This document shows positions 8,003 through 17,766 of a DNA stretch of 54,568 nucleotides, piece after piece (the stretch's first letter is position 1; every line of letters starts with the position of its first letter). The stretch covers positions 1 through 54,568 of the forward strand of contig JAMOPL010000164.1 of assembly GCA_027064515.1 (NCBI GenBank). Reading direction: 5' to 3'. The stretch comes from Sulfurimonas sp. (GTDB lineage: Bacteria; Campylobacterota; Campylobacteria; Campylobacterales; Sulfurimonadaceae). The notes under the pieces are model-generated. The model was not told the origin of the DNA, ran no database searches, and worked only from the letters and a program-made list of their open reading frames with translations. The position numbers and the translations under genes are program-made.

Positions 8003-8515
8003 TTAGTATTTATATGTAGCAACTACATTTTTAGATTTTATTTTACCCGAAATATTGTTAAATTGTAGTGAACTACCTTTTACAATATTTTTATTTTGAT
8101 AGAGTATATATTTTTTTGTTGTGCTTATTGTATTTTCTATTTGATTATAAATAGCTTCTTGAGATTTAAAAACTAAATTATCCTCTCTATTATAAACAAC
8201 ATCACCACTTAAATTAATAATATCATTTTTGTATAAAGCATCCTTAGCTTTTATATTAGCCATAAACTTATTACTATTATCTGTATAGTTTAGATCTTTT
8301 ATAGTACTGTATTTTAAATAACGGTGAGATTTACTTCCATGAGTAATACTAATCATACCTTTTTTATTTAGCTCATACATAATAAATGATTTTATTTCAA
8401 CCAAAGCAATATCAACATTTTTACTTTTTGTATTTATGGCATCGATAGGTTTAAATGATACAAAGATCATTATAAAAATTGTAGTAATTATAATAAAAAA
8501 AATATTTATATTAAT
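8003..8515 (-). CDS. lptC: LptC-family LPS export protein, probable ATT start
   Basis: LptC is the bitopic inner-membrane component that passes LPS from LptBFG to LptA. The frame from ATG 8470 gives 155 residues and cuts through the expected N-terminal anchor. The frame is open upstream to a TAA at 8525-8527. An AAGGA (8522-8526) lies 6 bases before an ATT at 8515-8513. Starting there adds 15 residues (NINIFFIIITTIFIM region) and completes one membrane segment followed by a periplasmic domain of about 145 residues. No ATG, GTG or TTG is available in that stretch. Family assignment rests on size, anchor, beta-rich pattern (YKNDIINLSGDVVYNREDN) and the kdsC-lptC-lptA order. Confidence 0.8.
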   Translation of the reverse strand: MNINIFFIIITTIFIMIFVSFKPIDAINTKSKNVDIALVEIKSFIMYELNKKGMISITHGSKSHRYLKYSTIKDLNYTDNSNKFMANIKAKDALYKNDIINLSGDVVYNREDNLVFKSQEAIYNQIENTISTTKKYILYQNKNIVKGSSLQFNNISGKIKSKNVVATYKY

Positions 8516-8528
8516 AGTAAATCCTTAA

Positions 8529-9029
8529 TTAGTATATATTCCAAACAGCTATAAATTCTTTTTTTTGTTTATTAGAATCTACAAGTAAATCAATCATCTC
8601 TCTTACAGCACCTTCTCCACCATTATAGTTAAGAATCTTGTTAACAATCTCTTTAATCTCCTTAACTCCATCTTTTGGTGTAAAACTCTCTCCAACTAAA
8701 TTAAGCATATTAAAATCATTTAAGTCATCACCGATTCCAGCAACTTCATTAAAGTCAAGATTTAATTTATTAACTAACTCTTTTAAAATTCTATCTTTAT
8801 CTTTTATACCTTGATAAATATGTTGTATACCGAGTTCTTTGGCTCTTTTCTCAACTATACTAGAATTTCTGCCTGTTATGATAGCCACTTGATGACCTAA
8901 TTTTATCCATGTACTAATTCCTAGACCATCTTTTACATTGAAATTTTTACTCTCTATTAAATCGTTAGAGTATATAAGTTTACCATCAGTTAAACAACCA
9001 TCAACATCTAAAATAATTAATTTAATCAT
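8529..9029 (-). CDS. kdsC: 3-deoxy-D-manno-octulosonate 8-phosphate phosphatase (HAD family)
   Basis: KdsC hydrolyses KDO-8-phosphate to KDO, a step in making the inner core of lipopolysaccharide. The nucleophile motif DVDGCLTDG is at residues 8-16, followed by IITGRNS and the Mg-binding GIGDDLNDF. Its 166 residues fit the C0-type HAD tetramer family, which lacks a cap domain. Its ATG overlaps the hisB stop by 4 bases, and lptC follows with its ribosome site next to the kdsC stop. Confidence 0.92.
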   Translation of the reverse strand: MIKLIILDVDGCLTDGKLIYSNDLIESKNFNVKDGLGISTWIKLGHQVAIITGRNSSIVEKRAKELGIQHIYQGIKDKDRILKELVNKLNLDFNEVAGIGDDLNDFNMLNLVGESFTPKDGVKEIKEIVNKILNYNGGEGAVREMIDLLVDSNKQKKEFIAVWNIY

Positions 9030-9598
9030 AAAACATCTTTTGTGCTTGGTATTCCAACTCTTTCATTTTTAGATGTTGCTCTGCGAATCGCGACAGCTAG
9101 TGATTTGAAACATGCTTCTATAATATGGTGCTGGTTTTTTCCTCTTAATGCAATCATATGTGTACTTATTTTAGCATTCAACACAAAGGCTCTGAAGAAC
9201 TCTTCAACAAGTTCAGTATCAAATTGCCCTACTTTGCCGATTAAGTCTACCTCGTAAACTAAAAAGGGTCTGTTACTTAAATCAAGATCACAACTAACAC
9301 AGGCTTCATCCATAACAATGTTTGCACTACCAAATCTTTCCATATTTACTACTGGGTATATTGCATCAGCTAATAATGAACCTAATACAATTCCTATATC
9401 TTCTACACTATGGTGATCATCAATATGTGTATCACCATTACAATCAATATTTAAGTCGATAAGAGAATGTTTTGAAAAACTCTCCAACATATGATCTAAA
9501 AAACCAACACCACTATTTATATTACTTTTACCACTACCAATTAAATTTAAAGATATTGTAATATCTGTTTCTTTTGTTTTTCTTGTTTTAGTTATCAT
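9026..9598 (-). CDS. hisB: Imidazoleglycerol-phosphate dehydratase (monofunctional HisB)
   Basis: HisB dehydrates imidazole glycerol phosphate to imidazole acetol phosphate in histidine synthesis. The manganese motifs are intact: GVGFLDHMLESFSKH, then DDHHSVEDIGIVLG, and near the end GKNQHHIIEACFKSLA. At 190 residues it is the dehydratase alone, without the histidinol-phosphatase domain of the enterobacterial fusion. It sits between rlpA and kdsC, separated from any other his gene, and overlaps kdsC by ATGA. Confidence 0.95.
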   Translation of the reverse strand: MITKTRKTKETDITISLNLIGSGKSNINSGVGFLDHMLESFSKHSLIDLNIDCNGDTHIDDHHSVEDIGIVLGSLLADAIYPVVNMERFGSANIVMDEACVSCDLDLSNRPFLVYEVDLIGKVGQFDTELVEEFFRAFVLNAKISTHMIALRGKNQHHIIEACFKSLAVAIRRATSKNERVGIPSTKDVL

Positions 9599-9600
9599 AA

Positions 9601-10416
9601 TTAGTTATCCCTTACTATAAATGCTCCACTAAAAGCACTTCTATTTTTATAATCTCTCGCCTCATCTTCACTCTCAAAACCTGTAAGTAAAACTTTAAAA
9701 GTTCTTCCATTATTAGTTTCAGTATCTTTAATTATTGTTTTGTATCCACCAATTTTATCATACTTTTCTTGAGTTGATATTGCTCCATTAATTCTTGAAA
9801 AAGAAGCTATTTGAAGAGCAAATTTACCTCTATAATGAGTTTTTGAAACTTTGTATGGTTTATTATTTGTTGGTGTATAGTTTTTATTTTTCTTGTTTTT
9901 AGAATAAAATCCTAAAACCTCAATTGTAACAGGTGCTGTTCCAGTCCCTATCATATTAATTTTACTTGCAGCAGATTTAGATAAATCTATTATCCTTGTA
10001 GCTACAAATGGTCCTCTATCGTTAATTCTAACAACAGTTGATAAACCATTACGACGATTAGTAACTTTAACTATTGTATTCATAGGTAGAGTTTTATGTG
10101 CTGCAGTCATATCATACATATTGTATCGCTCACCATTAGATGTAAGTTTTCCATGAAAGTTTGGACCATACCAACTAGCATTACCACTAAATCTATCTCC
10201 AACATTAACACTTATTGGATAGTATCTAACACCATGTACCACATATGATCGCATTTTTGAATGTGAATACATTTTTTTATCCATTGAATTACTATAGGCA
10301 TTCTTATTTTGTGAATAGACAGACGGTTTTGAATTATTATATGCTATTTTATAAGATCTTCCACATCCACTAAATAATATAAGTATAACTCCAAATATTA
10401 ATATTTTTTTATTCAT
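9601..10416 (-). CDS. rlpA: RlpA-family septal ring lytic transglycosylase with SPOR domain
   Basis: The lipobox LILFSGC puts the lipidated cysteine at residue 18. A double-psi beta-barrel domain follows ([38 protein letters not shown]). The C-terminal SPOR domain ([20 protein letters not shown] to GAFIVRDN) binds denuded glycan strands at the septum. RlpA proteins cleave naked glycans or help daughter-cell separation. It has 271 residues. Its start overlaps the stop of the MltD-like gene by 4 bases, pairing two peptidoglycan-lytic lipoprotein/exported enzymes in one transcript. Confidence 0.92.
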   Translation of the reverse strand: MNKKILIFGVILILFSGCGRSYKIAYNNSKPSVYSQNKNAYSNSMDKKMYSHSKMRSYVVHGVRYYPISVNVGDRFSGNASWYGPNFHGKLTSNGERYNMYDMTAAHKTLPMNTIVKVTNRRNGLSTVVRINDRGPFVATRIIDLSKSAASKINMIGTGTAPVTIEVLGFYSKNKKNKNYTPTNNKPYKVSKTHYRGKFALQIASFSRINGAISTQEKYDKIGGYKTIIKDTETNNGRTFKVLLTGFESEDEARDYKNRSAFSGAFIVRDN

Positions 10417-11495
10417 ATATTTTTAACCTTTTTACTTATTGGTATAACTAAAATTTGCTTAAGTTTTAGTTTAGTATTTTTCAACTTATTAAAATCCATA
10501 ATTACTTTATACGGAACACCATATTTCTTGCCAATATATGAAAGATTATCCCCTTGTGTTACCTTATGAATTTTATAAATATTTTTAATTGTTTCTTCAA
10601 AATAATTCTTTTTAAATTCAGATAATTTAATATAAGGGATATAAATTTCATAATTATTGGCATAAGGTGGTACAAAATCATATTTTAGATGTCTATTTAA
10701 TTTTTGCAATTCATCAATGGGTATATCAATTAATTTTGAAACTCTCTGAATAGATTCACCAGCTGGTAATTTAACCGTAGCAACTGAATTAGCATTTGCT
10801 CTATTTAGAAGATACTCATATTTACTATTTAACATAAACTTTTCATCATAACCTATCATAGCTAAAGCAAGTATTTTTCTAATATAGATTCTACTCTCTT
10901 TTGGGAGATATTTTTTGTCTGAATCAAGAAGTATATCAAGGTTCTCACTTTGAGCATTGCTAATTGCACGATTCAATCTACCTCCACCACAATTATAAGC
11001 AATTATTGCCAAATACCATTTTCCAAATCTTTTATGAAGACTAGATAAATATTTGGCAGCAGCTTCTGTTGATTTTATAAAATCTCTTCTTTCATCAACA
11101 TAGTTATCTATTTTTAGACTATATAATTTAGCAGTTCTTGGCATAAACTGCCAAACTCCTGAAGCTTTTTTATAAGAATATGCTTTAGTAGAAAAATTTG
11201 ATTCTGCCATAGCAAGATATAAAAGTTCTTGAGGAACATCATACTTAGTTAATATATTTTTAATGTCAGGTATAAAAATATATGCATCACTCATAACTTT
11301 AAAAAAGGATTTATGTCTCTTTATTGAATTATTTTTTACACGGATATTATTCATCATATTATCGTGGATAAACGATGGATCAATATCGAAAGATTCTAAT
11401 ATGGAAATATCTTTATCAGAGTTGTTAATATATGATAAATTTGCATTTAATAAAATTGGAAAGATAAAAGATAAAAAATATTTTAGCACATGCAC
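10413..11495 (-). CDS. MltD-like membrane-bound lytic murein transglycosylase with LysM
   Basis: An N-terminal signal peptide ([20 protein letters not shown]) is followed by an SLT-type domain. The catalytic Glu lies in [20 protein letters not shown], with [13 protein letters not shown] and [12 protein letters not shown] behind it. Two LysM-like segments follow: [20 protein letters not shown], and [18 protein letters not shown] to QILVIPISK. The enzyme should cleave glycan strands in the periplasm. Its 360 residues are shorter than E. coli MltD (about 450). An AAGAG ribosome site precedes the ATG, and rlpA follows with a 4-base overlap. Confidence 0.9.
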   Translation of the reverse strand: MHVLKYFLSFIFPILLNANLSYINNSDKDISILESFDIDPSFIHDNMMNNIRVKNNSIKRHKSFFKVMSDAYIFIPDIKNILTKYDVPQELLYLAMAESNFSTKAYSYKKASGVWQFMPRTAKLYSLKIDNYVDERRDFIKSTEAAAKYLSSLHKRFGKWYLAIIAYNCGGGRLNRAISNAQSENLDILLDSDKKYLPKESRIYIRKILALAMIGYDEKFMLNSKYEYLLNRANANSVATVKLPAGESIQRVSKLIDIPIDELQKLNRHLKYDFVPPYANNYEIYIPYIKLSEFKKNYFEETIKNIYKIHKVTQGDNLSYIGKKYGVPYKVIMDFNKLKNTKLKLKQILVIPISKKVKNI

Positions 11496-11549
11496 ACTCT
11501 TGTTAGTTTTAAGAATTTTATCGAAAAGATAGTTAAGATTTTGTTAATA

Positions 11550-12323
11550 TTAAATATTAAACAATTCTGATGCATTTATAGTAGTAATCTCCTCTATCTC
11601 TTTTTGTGATATACCAAGTAAATCAGATACTTTTTTAGCAATAAGTTTTGTATATAATGGTTCATTTCTCTCACCTCTATGTGGAGTAGGAGTTAAGTAT
11701 GGTCCATCCGTTTCAATTAAAAGTTTATTAATTGGGATTTTAGGAACTATATTAATCAGTTTTTTTGCATTCTTAAAAGTTACGACCCCTCCTATCCCGA
11801 AATAAAAATTATTATTTGATAAGCTTAACAGTTCTTCATCTGCATTATAACAATGAAGTACACCACCAAATTCACTTGAAGCATGTTCTAATAATAATTC
11901 TTTAGAATCTCTTGAAGCATCTCTAATATGAATAATCAAAGGTTTTTTATATTTTTTTGCTAATTTTATTTGAGCAATAAAAACCTCTTTTTGTTTTACT
12001 TTTTCTAACTCTTTCTCTTCATCACTTCCTTCAAGTCTGAAGTAATCAAGACCACATTCACCAATTGCTATACATTTATGGTGGTTAGCATATTTTATAA
12101 AATTATCCTCACTAAATGATTTAATATCATAAGGATGTATCCCAATAGCAAAATAAATATTTTGGTATTTTTCTGCTATCTCTACTGCTCGTTCAAGTGT
12201 TTTAGCATCAGCTCCTGGAATAATAAATTTCTCTACTCCACCCTCTTTCGCACGATTTAGAACTTCATCTAAATCATCTCTATATCTCTCATCGTCTAAA
12301 TGTATATGTGTGTCAATTATCAT
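11550..12323 (-). CDS. tatD: TatD-family metal-dependent hydrolase/DNase
   Basis: TatD proteins are amidohydrolase-fold, metal-dependent 3'-5' DNases. The N-terminal metal motif DTHIHLDD is present, followed by AIGIHPYD, GECGLDYFR, PLIIHIRDAS, HCYNADEEL and ETDGPYLTP, which carry the remaining metal ligands. It has 257 residues, the normal size. A small membrane protein gene overlaps its start by 11 bases. A 54-base gap separates it from the MltD-like gene. Confidence 0.93.
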   Translation of the reverse strand: MIIDTHIHLDDERYRDDLDEVLNRAKEGGVEKFIIPGADAKTLERAVEIAEKYQNIYFAIGIHPYDIKSFSEDNFIKYANHHKCIAIGECGLDYFRLEGSDEEKELEKVKQKEVFIAQIKLAKKYKKPLIIHIRDASRDSKELLLEHASSEFGGVLHCYNADEELLSLSNNNFYFGIGGVVTFKNAKKLINIVPKIPINKLLIETDGPYLTPTPHRGERNEPLYTKLIAKKVSDLLGISQKEIEEITTINASELFNI

Positions 12324-12483
12324 TTTTATTCTCTCTTAATTTTTTTACATAAAGTATATTTTTTATCATAAAGTAGATGAAAATAGCAGAAATAGAAACA
12401 GAAATAATTGCTAACAATATACTACTAGCCATATAAAAATTATAGGCTAAAACTAACATAACAATAGATATTATGAAACACAT
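12313..12483 (-). CDS. Small membrane protein between recN and tatD (56 aa)
   Basis: This short frame begins at an ATG that overlaps the last codons of recN by 13 bases and ends with a TGA inside the first codons of tatD. An AGAGG ribosome site lies 7 bases before the ATG. The 56 residues hold two hydrophobic stretches (about 3-19 and 20-41), then a basic tail VKKLRENKND, so the product should be an inner-membrane hairpin or a single long segment. Overlaps at both ends and a good ribosome site argue that it is real. Function unknown. Confidence 0.6.
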   Translation of the reverse strand: MCFIISIVMLVLAYNFYMASSILLAIISVSISAIFIYFMIKNILYVKKLRENKNDN

Positions 12484-14015
12484 TTATTTGCCTCTAATAA
12501 CTCTTTTGCAAATTGTTTTGCTTCATTACTTATGTCTGTGCCACTAATTATTCTAGCAATCTCATTTATTTTTTCATTTGTAGTTAGCTCTTTAACCTTT
12601 GAGATATTAGAATCTTTATAAATTAAAAAATGCTGATCACCCATTGATGTCAGTTGTGGTTGATGAGAAATAACAAATATTTGAAAATATTTAGAGAGTT
12701 TTCTAAGTACTTTAGCAACACTCATAGATTCTTCTCCACTAAGATTAGCATCAATCTCATCAAGCATCAACACACCACCATTTTGATTCATAAATTCAGA
12801 TTTTAAAGCTAATATAGCTAATCTTAGTCTATTAAATTCTCCAGTACTTACTTTTTGAAGTTGTGTTGAGTTTAATTGTAAAGATATAATATCACTACCT
12901 GCTAAATTATAATCAGTTGATTCAAGTATAACATTTGCATCTCTTAAATATAACTCTTTTAAATAGATATTTAAGTCAATTTCAAATTTTTTCAACTCTT
13001 TATTTCTAAGTAGACTAATTTTATTTGCTAACAACTCTATTTTACATGTAAGTTTATTGAATTTTTCTTCTAGTTTATTTTTTGTAAATTCAATATTTTT
13101 AAATTTTTTTAACTCTAATTTCTTTTTTTCTTTATAGTTTAGAGCTTCCTCTATACTTCCATATCTTCTTTTAAGTCCACTAAGCTCTTCAAGTCTATTT
13201 AATACATCTTCAATATTTATCTCATCTAATGCACTAAATTTGTTTTGTGCTGTATCTAAAATAGCTCTTAGTTCATTCATTGAATCGTCAAAAAAAGAAC
13301 TATCAATATCTAAATTTTCAAGAAGAGAAAAGATTTGATGTTCATATTCAAAAACTGCGTTTACAGATTCTATTTTTTCTAGAACTTTTTCTTTTTTTGA
13401 TAACTCTTTTTTTATCTCCAACAACTCATTGTCTTCAGAAATTATTGGATTAATATCTTCAATTTTTTTAATTTCAAAAGTTGTAAACTCTTTTAACTCT
13501 ATTATTTTTTTTTCAGCTTCTTGTGTATTTTTCAATTCAGTTTCAATAGCTTTATGTTCTAAAAAAATATTTTTATATTCATTTTTTAATTTTAATATCC
13601 CAGCTTGTTTTTTTTCAATTCTTTCATCAATAATACCTAGTAGGTTTTCATTTTCAAAATCACTAAAATCTTTTAAACTTAAATGTCTTAAATAATTTGA
13701 TGTTACATGATTTATAGATTTTTTGGATACACTTTGATTATTTATAAAATATCTTGATTTTTCTTTTTTTATAAATTTAAAAATATTTATTTCATCATTT
13801 TGTAAACCATTATTATCATTAGATATATCCCAAGTTACACTAGATTCACATAGTGCTGCCTCACAACTACTAGCACCTAATGAAGATAAAATAGAGTTCA
13901 TTAAGATAGATTTACCACTTCCACTAGGCCCTGTAAATACAATAAGTCCAGAACTCATATTTAGTTCAATCTCTTTAAAACTCAAATAATTTTTCAAATA
14001 GAATCTTTCAATCAT
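12471..14015 (-). CDS. recN: DNA repair protein RecN
   Basis: RecN is an SMC-like ATPase that acts early in double-strand break repair. The Walker A motif GPSGSGKS is near residue 31, after MIERFYLKNYLSFKEIELNM. Long coiled-coil regions fill the middle. The C-terminal head carries the signature LQKVSTGEFNRLRLAILALK and a Walker B GGVLMLDEIDANLSGEES. At 514 residues it is slightly shorter than E. coli RecN (553). It lies 10 bases downstream of nadK, an nadK-recN order common in bacteria. Confidence 0.93.
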   Translation of the reverse strand: MIERFYLKNYLSFKEIELNMSSGLIVFTGPSGSGKSILMNSILSSLGASSCEAALCESSVTWDISNDNNGLQNDEINIFKFIKKEKSRYFINNQSVSKKSINHVTSNYLRHLSLKDFSDFENENLLGIIDERIEKKQAGILKLKNEYKNIFLEHKAIETELKNTQEAEKKIIELKEFTTFEIKKIEDINPIISEDNELLEIKKELSKKEKVLEKIESVNAVFEYEHQIFSLLENLDIDSSFFDDSMNELRAILDTAQNKFSALDEINIEDVLNRLEELSGLKRRYGSIEEALNYKEKKKLELKKFKNIEFTKNKLEEKFNKLTCKIELLANKISLLRNKELKKFEIDLNIYLKELYLRDANVILESTDYNLAGSDIISLQLNSTQLQKVSTGEFNRLRLAILALKSEFMNQNGGVLMLDEIDANLSGEESMSVAKVLRKLSKYFQIFVISHQPQLTSMGDQHFLIYKDSNISKVKELTTNEKINEIARIISGTDISNEAKQFAKELLEANKCVS

Positions 14016-14025
14016 TAGCTATCCC

Positions 14026-14880
14026 CTACTCTCCCCAGTTTAATTTTTCTTTCAAAATATCAAAATAATTAAACTCTTCTCTATGTATAAGTTTTGCTGT
14101 TTTTGTGGCAAGTCGTATATGAATACTCTCACTATTCGATAACTCATGTAAATCTTGACCATCTACTATTATTAATGCTTTATTATCAGATGTTTTCATC
14201 TCTATTGAAAATTCAGCAGGTAAAACGACTGGTCTTTGAGTTAAAGAGTGTGGGCAAATTGGAGTGAGTGTAAAGATTTTTGTCAAAGGAAAAAGAACAG
14301 GACCACCAGCTGAAAGATTATAGGCAGTTGAGCCAGTTGGTGTAGAAACAATAATCCCATCACCATAATAATTGTTAAAAGCTTTTCCATCAACAAGTGT
14401 TTCTATATTTATCATATTTGAAATTGATGGACGAGTAATAACAATATCATTAAAGGCATATATCTTTGTTTCCTCTCCTTCTCTAATAATTTTAGCTTCT
14501 AAAACAGATCTTTTATCTACTCTATATTTATTTTTACACATTCCAGATATAAACTCATCTAGTTCATCCATCCCCACATCAGCTAAAAAGCCTAAATGTC
14601 CAGCAAAGATACCAAGAACTGGAATATCATATTCAAAAGATCGTCTTACAACAGATATTAAAGTGCCATCACCACCTAAAGTAAGAAGAAAATCGCACTC
14701 TTTACATAATATATCAAACTCTAGACCCATTATTCCAATCATACCACCACTTATACTATCAATATGTACAGTAATATTATGATTCTTAAATATTTTTTCA
14801 AGTTTGAAAAAATCATCTTTTAATTCTGGAGTTGATGGTCTTAGAATAATACCAACTTTTTTTATATTTTTAATTTGCAA
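14026..14880 (-). CDS. nadK: NAD kinase, TTG start
   Basis: NadK phosphorylates NAD to NADP with ATP or polyphosphate. The conserved GGDGTLISVVRR motif, a GHLGFLADV stretch, FNDIVITRPSIS and the glycine-rich DGIIVSTPTGSTAYNLSAGG are all present. It has 284 residues. The start is a TTG with AGGAG 7 bases upstream; no in-frame ATG fits the family N-terminus. It is the first gene of the long minus-strand run that reaches PBP2, and a TATAAT element lies about 35 bases upstream. Confidence 0.94.
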   Translation of the reverse strand: MQIKNIKKVGIILRPSTPELKDDFFKLEKIFKNHNITVHIDSISGGMIGIMGLEFDILCKECDFLLTLGGDGTLISVVRRSFEYDIPVLGIFAGHLGFLADVGMDELDEFISGMCKNKYRVDKRSVLEAKIIREGEETKIYAFNDIVITRPSISNMINIETLVDGKAFNNYYGDGIIVSTPTGSTAYNLSAGGPVLFPLTKIFTLTPICPHSLTQRPVVLPAEFSIEMKTSDNKALIIVDGQDLHELSNSESIHIRLATKTAKLIHREEFNYFDILKEKLNWGE

Positions 14881-14915
14881 AGGGAACTCCTACATTGATA
14901 AATAACTTATTTATG

Positions 14916-14921
14916 ATTATA
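14916..14921 (-). promoter_or_regulatory. Probable -10 element of the nadK-recN run
   Basis: The minus strand reads TATAAT in an AT-rich stretch, 35 bases before the nadK TTG. The rest of the 159-base gap to acnB contains the acnB terminator and a short TGACA-N3-TGTCA palindrome (14972-14984) of unknown meaning. Confidence 0.4.
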
Positions 14922-15007
14922 TAATTAATATATGAAACTATATCATGAAAGATAAGTGAAGTGAAAAAATATGACAAACTGTCAAGTTATGAAAAAATTT
15001 TAATTAT

Positions 15008-15031
15008 ATTCCATCCAAGAAAGGATGGAAT
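15008..15031 (-). terminator. Terminator of acnB
   Basis: A perfect 9-bp stem, ATTCCATCC and GGATGGAAT, with a 6-base loop, lies just after the acnB stop codon. On the minus strand it is followed by AT-rich sequence ending in a run of T (AAAATTTTTTC). This fits an intrinsic terminator that closes a monocistronic acnB message. Confidence 0.75.
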
Positions 15032-15039
15032 ACAAAGTT

Positions 15040-17610
15040 TTATTTAACCATTGCTACTAATTCATCTTTAGCAACTTTATTAAAGCTAAGATACTTATAA
15101 ACTTCATCAGTCATCTCTGGTGTAATTTTATTAGCAACTATCTCTAAATATTCAGCAGATGTTGGTAATGCACCTTTTAGTGCAACAACGGCAGCAAGTT
15201 CAGCAGAACCAAGATAAACTTGAGAACCTTTACCTAGTCTGTTATCAAAGTTTCTAGTTGATGTTGAAAATACAAATGCATTTTCTGCAACAGAAGCTTG
15301 ATTACCCATACATAAAGAACAACCAGGAATTTCAGTTCTAGCTCCAGCCATACCAAAGATAGAGTAGTAACCCTCTTCTTGAAGAGTTTTTTCATCCATT
15401 TTTGTTGGAGGACAGATCCAAAGTTTGTTAGCAACTTTACCCTCACCTTTAAGAATCTCACCAGCAGCACGGAAAAGACCAATATTTGTCATACATGAAC
15501 CAACAAACACTTCATCAATTTCAGTTCTTAAACCAGCAGAATGAATCTCCGATAATGTTTTAACATCATCTGGATCATTAGGACAAGCTAAGATTGGTTC
15601 TTTAATTTGATCCATATCAATTTCGATTACTGCTGCATATTCAGCATCTTTATCAGCTTCCATAAGTTCTGGGTTAGCAATCCATGCTTTCATCTTATCA
15701 GCTCTTCTTTGAAGTGTAGCTGCATCTTCATAACCTTGAGAGATTAACTCTTCGATTAGAACAATGTTAGATTCTAAGTACTCAATAATTGGTTCTTTAT
15801 TTAACTTAACAGTACAAGCAGCAGCACTTCTTTCAGCAGAAGCATCCGATAATTCAAATGCTTGTTCACATTTAAGATTTTCAAGACCTTCAATTTCAAG
15901 AACTCTACCACCAAAGATATTTTTCTTACCAGCTTTTTCAACAGTTAATAAACCATCTTTTATAGCTTGATGAGGGATAGCATTTACCATATCACGAAGA
16001 GTGATACCTGGTTGCATAGTCCCCTTGAATCTTACAAGTACAGATTCTGGCATAGTTAATGGCATCATACCAGTTACACCAGCAAATGCTACAAGACCTG
16101 AACCAGCAGGAAAAGAGATACCAATTGGGAAACGAGTATGACTATCTGCACCAGTACCAACAGTATCTGGAAGACATAATCTATTTAACCATGAGTGGAT
16201 AACACCATCACCTGGGCGAAGAATGAAACCTTTTCTTGAAGTCCAAAATTCTGGAAGTGTATGTTGTAGTTCAATATCTGCTGGTTTTGGGTAAGCAGCA
16301 GTGTGACAGAAAGATTGCATAGTCATATCAGCACCAAAGTTTAATGCAGCAAGTTCTTTAACTTCATCTCTAGTCATTGGTCCAGTTGTATCTTGAGAAC
16401 CAACAGTTGTTGCGATTGGCTCACAGTAAACATTTGGTTTAACACCGTCAACTCCACAAGCTTTACCAACCATTTTTTGTGCTAAAGTATAACCTTTACC
16501 ATTATCAGCAGGTTGTGCAGGAGCCATAAATAAAGAACCAGCATCCATACCCATAGCTTCTCTAGCTTTAGCAGTTAAACCTTTACCAATAATTAATGGA
16601 ATACGACCACCAGCTCTCATCTCATCAGGAAGAGTATTTGGAGAAATTTCGTAAGTAGAAACTACTTTGCCATCTTTCTCAATTGTACCTTCAAATGGTT
16701 TAACAGTGATAACATCACCAGTATTTAATTCAGCAGTTGGTGCTTGAATTGGGATACACCCTGAATCTTCTGCTGTATTAAAAAAGATTGGAGCGATAAT
16801 ATCACCGATTACAATACCACCAGTTCTTTTATTTGGAACACCAGCAATATCTTGACCCATATGCCATTGAACAGAGTTAATTCCTGATTTTCTTGAAGAA
16901 CCAGTACCAACAACATCACCAACATAAGCAAGTGGATAACCTTTTGCTTTTAACTCTTTCATAGTATCTAATGGATTGTCCATTCTATTAATTAAAAATG
17001 AGTTTGCATGAATAGGAATATCTGCTCTTGTAAATGCTTCAGATGCTGGAGATAAATCATCAGTATTAGTCTCACCTGGAACTTTATATACTGTAACAGT
17101 AATACTTTCTTCCATTGCAGGTTTATTAGTAAACCACTCACCATTTGCCCAAGATTCTATTACTTGTTTTGCAAACATATTTCCATGATCCATCAACTCT
17201 TTTACATCATCAAAAGAAGCATAAACTAAAATCATATTTTTAAGTTGATCTGCTGATTCTTGTGCAAGAGCAACATTGTTATTTCTAAGACCATCAATTA
17301 ATGGTCCAACATTAAAACCACCCAACATTTTACCTAACATTTTAACAGCTGACATTTTACTAATAGCATGAGAATGTGCATCATCATGTACTATTGCATT
17401 TAAAAATGCTGCTTTTACATATGCTGCATCATCAACACCGGCTGGAATTTTATTTTCTAATAAATCTAATAAGTATAGTTCCTCTTTTATTTCATCAGCT
17501 TTTAATAATTCAACTAAATCTGCCACTTGTCCAGCAGTTAATGCTAGTGGTGGAACACCAAGAGCTAATCTTTCTTCTGTATGTGCTTTATAATCTTCGA
17601 TAAATGCCAT
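15040..17610 (-). CDS. acnB: Bifunctional aconitate hydratase 2 / 2-methylisocitrate dehydratase
   Basis: AcnB isomerises citrate to isocitrate in the TCA cycle through a [4Fe-4S] cluster. The N-terminal HEAT-like domain (about residues 1-160) is typical of the B class. The swivel domain follows ([20 protein letters not shown]), then the catalytic part with [19 protein letters not shown] and [11 protein letters not shown], which supply cluster cysteines. Its 856 residues match the family. Flanking promoter and terminator elements suggest it is transcribed alone. The low-AT wobble of this gene compared with its neighbours suggests high expression. Confidence 0.97.
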   Translation of the reverse strand: MAFIEDYKAHTEERLALGVPPLALTAGQVADLVELLKADEIKEELYLLDLLENKIPAGVDDAAYVKAAFLNAIVHDDAHSHAISKMSAVKMLGKMLGGFNVGPLIDGLRNNNVALAQESADQLKNMILVYASFDDVKELMDHGNMFAKQVIESWANGEWFTNKPAMEESITVTVYKVPGETNTDDLSPASEAFTRADIPIHANSFLINRMDNPLDTMKELKAKGYPLAYVGDVVGTGSSRKSGINSVQWHMGQDIAGVPNKRTGGIVIGDIIAPIFFNTAEDSGCIPIQAPTAELNTGDVITVKPFEGTIEKDGKVVSTYEISPNTLPDEMRAGGRIPLIIGKGLTAKAREAMGMDAGSLFMAPAQPADNGKGYTLAQKMVGKACGVDGVKPNVYCEPIATTVGSQDTTGPMTRDEVKELAALNFGADMTMQSFCHTAAYPKPADIELQHTLPEFWTSRKGFILRPGDGVIHSWLNRLCLPDTVGTGADSHTRFPIGISFPAGSGLVAFAGVTGMMPLTMPESVLVRFKGTMQPGITLRDMVNAIPHQAIKDGLLTVEKAGKKNIFGGRVLEIEGLENLKCEQAFELSDASAERSAAACTVKLNKEPIIEYLESNIVLIEELISQGYEDAATLQRRADKMKAWIANPELMEADKDAEYAAVIEIDMDQIKEPILACPNDPDDVKTLSEIHSAGLRTEIDEVFVGSCMTNIGLFRAAGEILKGEGKVANKLWICPPTKMDEKTLQEEGYYSIFGMAGARTEIPGCSLCMGNQASVAENAFVFSTSTRNFDNRLGKGSQVYLGSAELAAVVALKGALPTSAEYLEIVANKITPEMTDEVYKYLSFNKVAKDELVAMVK

Positions 17611-17638
17611 ATTTAATCCTGTGTTTTAATTTGCTAGT

Positions 17639-17644
17639 ATTGTA
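17639..17644 (-). promoter_or_regulatory. Probable -10 element of acnB
   Basis: The minus strand reads TACAAT (in GGTTACAATACT), 28 bases before the acnB ATG. It is preceded by an A/T-rich periodic stretch of the kind common at vegetative promoters in this phylum. A GGA ribosome site follows. Confidence 0.4.
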
Positions 17645-17766
17645 ACCAAATAAAATAATTATTTTTTACCTTGTTACATATATAAACACTCTTGGTAGTT
17701 TTTGTTAATTATTTGTTTAAAAATGTAACATCTTTAGCTAGTATTACATTTATATTAAGGATAAAA

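Noticed and set aside
14972..14984. Palindrome TGACA-N3-TGTCA in the acnB-nadK gap
   Set aside because: Arms of only 5 bases in AT-rich DNA, with no second copy seen. It is 51 bases upstream of the nadK -10 element, so an operator role is not supported.
14983..15000. AGTTATGAAAA, which resembles from memory one arm of Helicobacter/Campylobacter difH sites, in the acnB-nadK gap
   Set aside because: The opposite arm is not present at the expected spacing, and my recollection of the consensus cannot be verified here. A strand-skew plot of the genome would be needed.
15234..15482. Open frames on the same and the opposite strand inside acnB, including 17376-17603 on the plus strand
   Set aside because: They are shadows of the acnB reading frame, with skewed composition and no ribosome sites.
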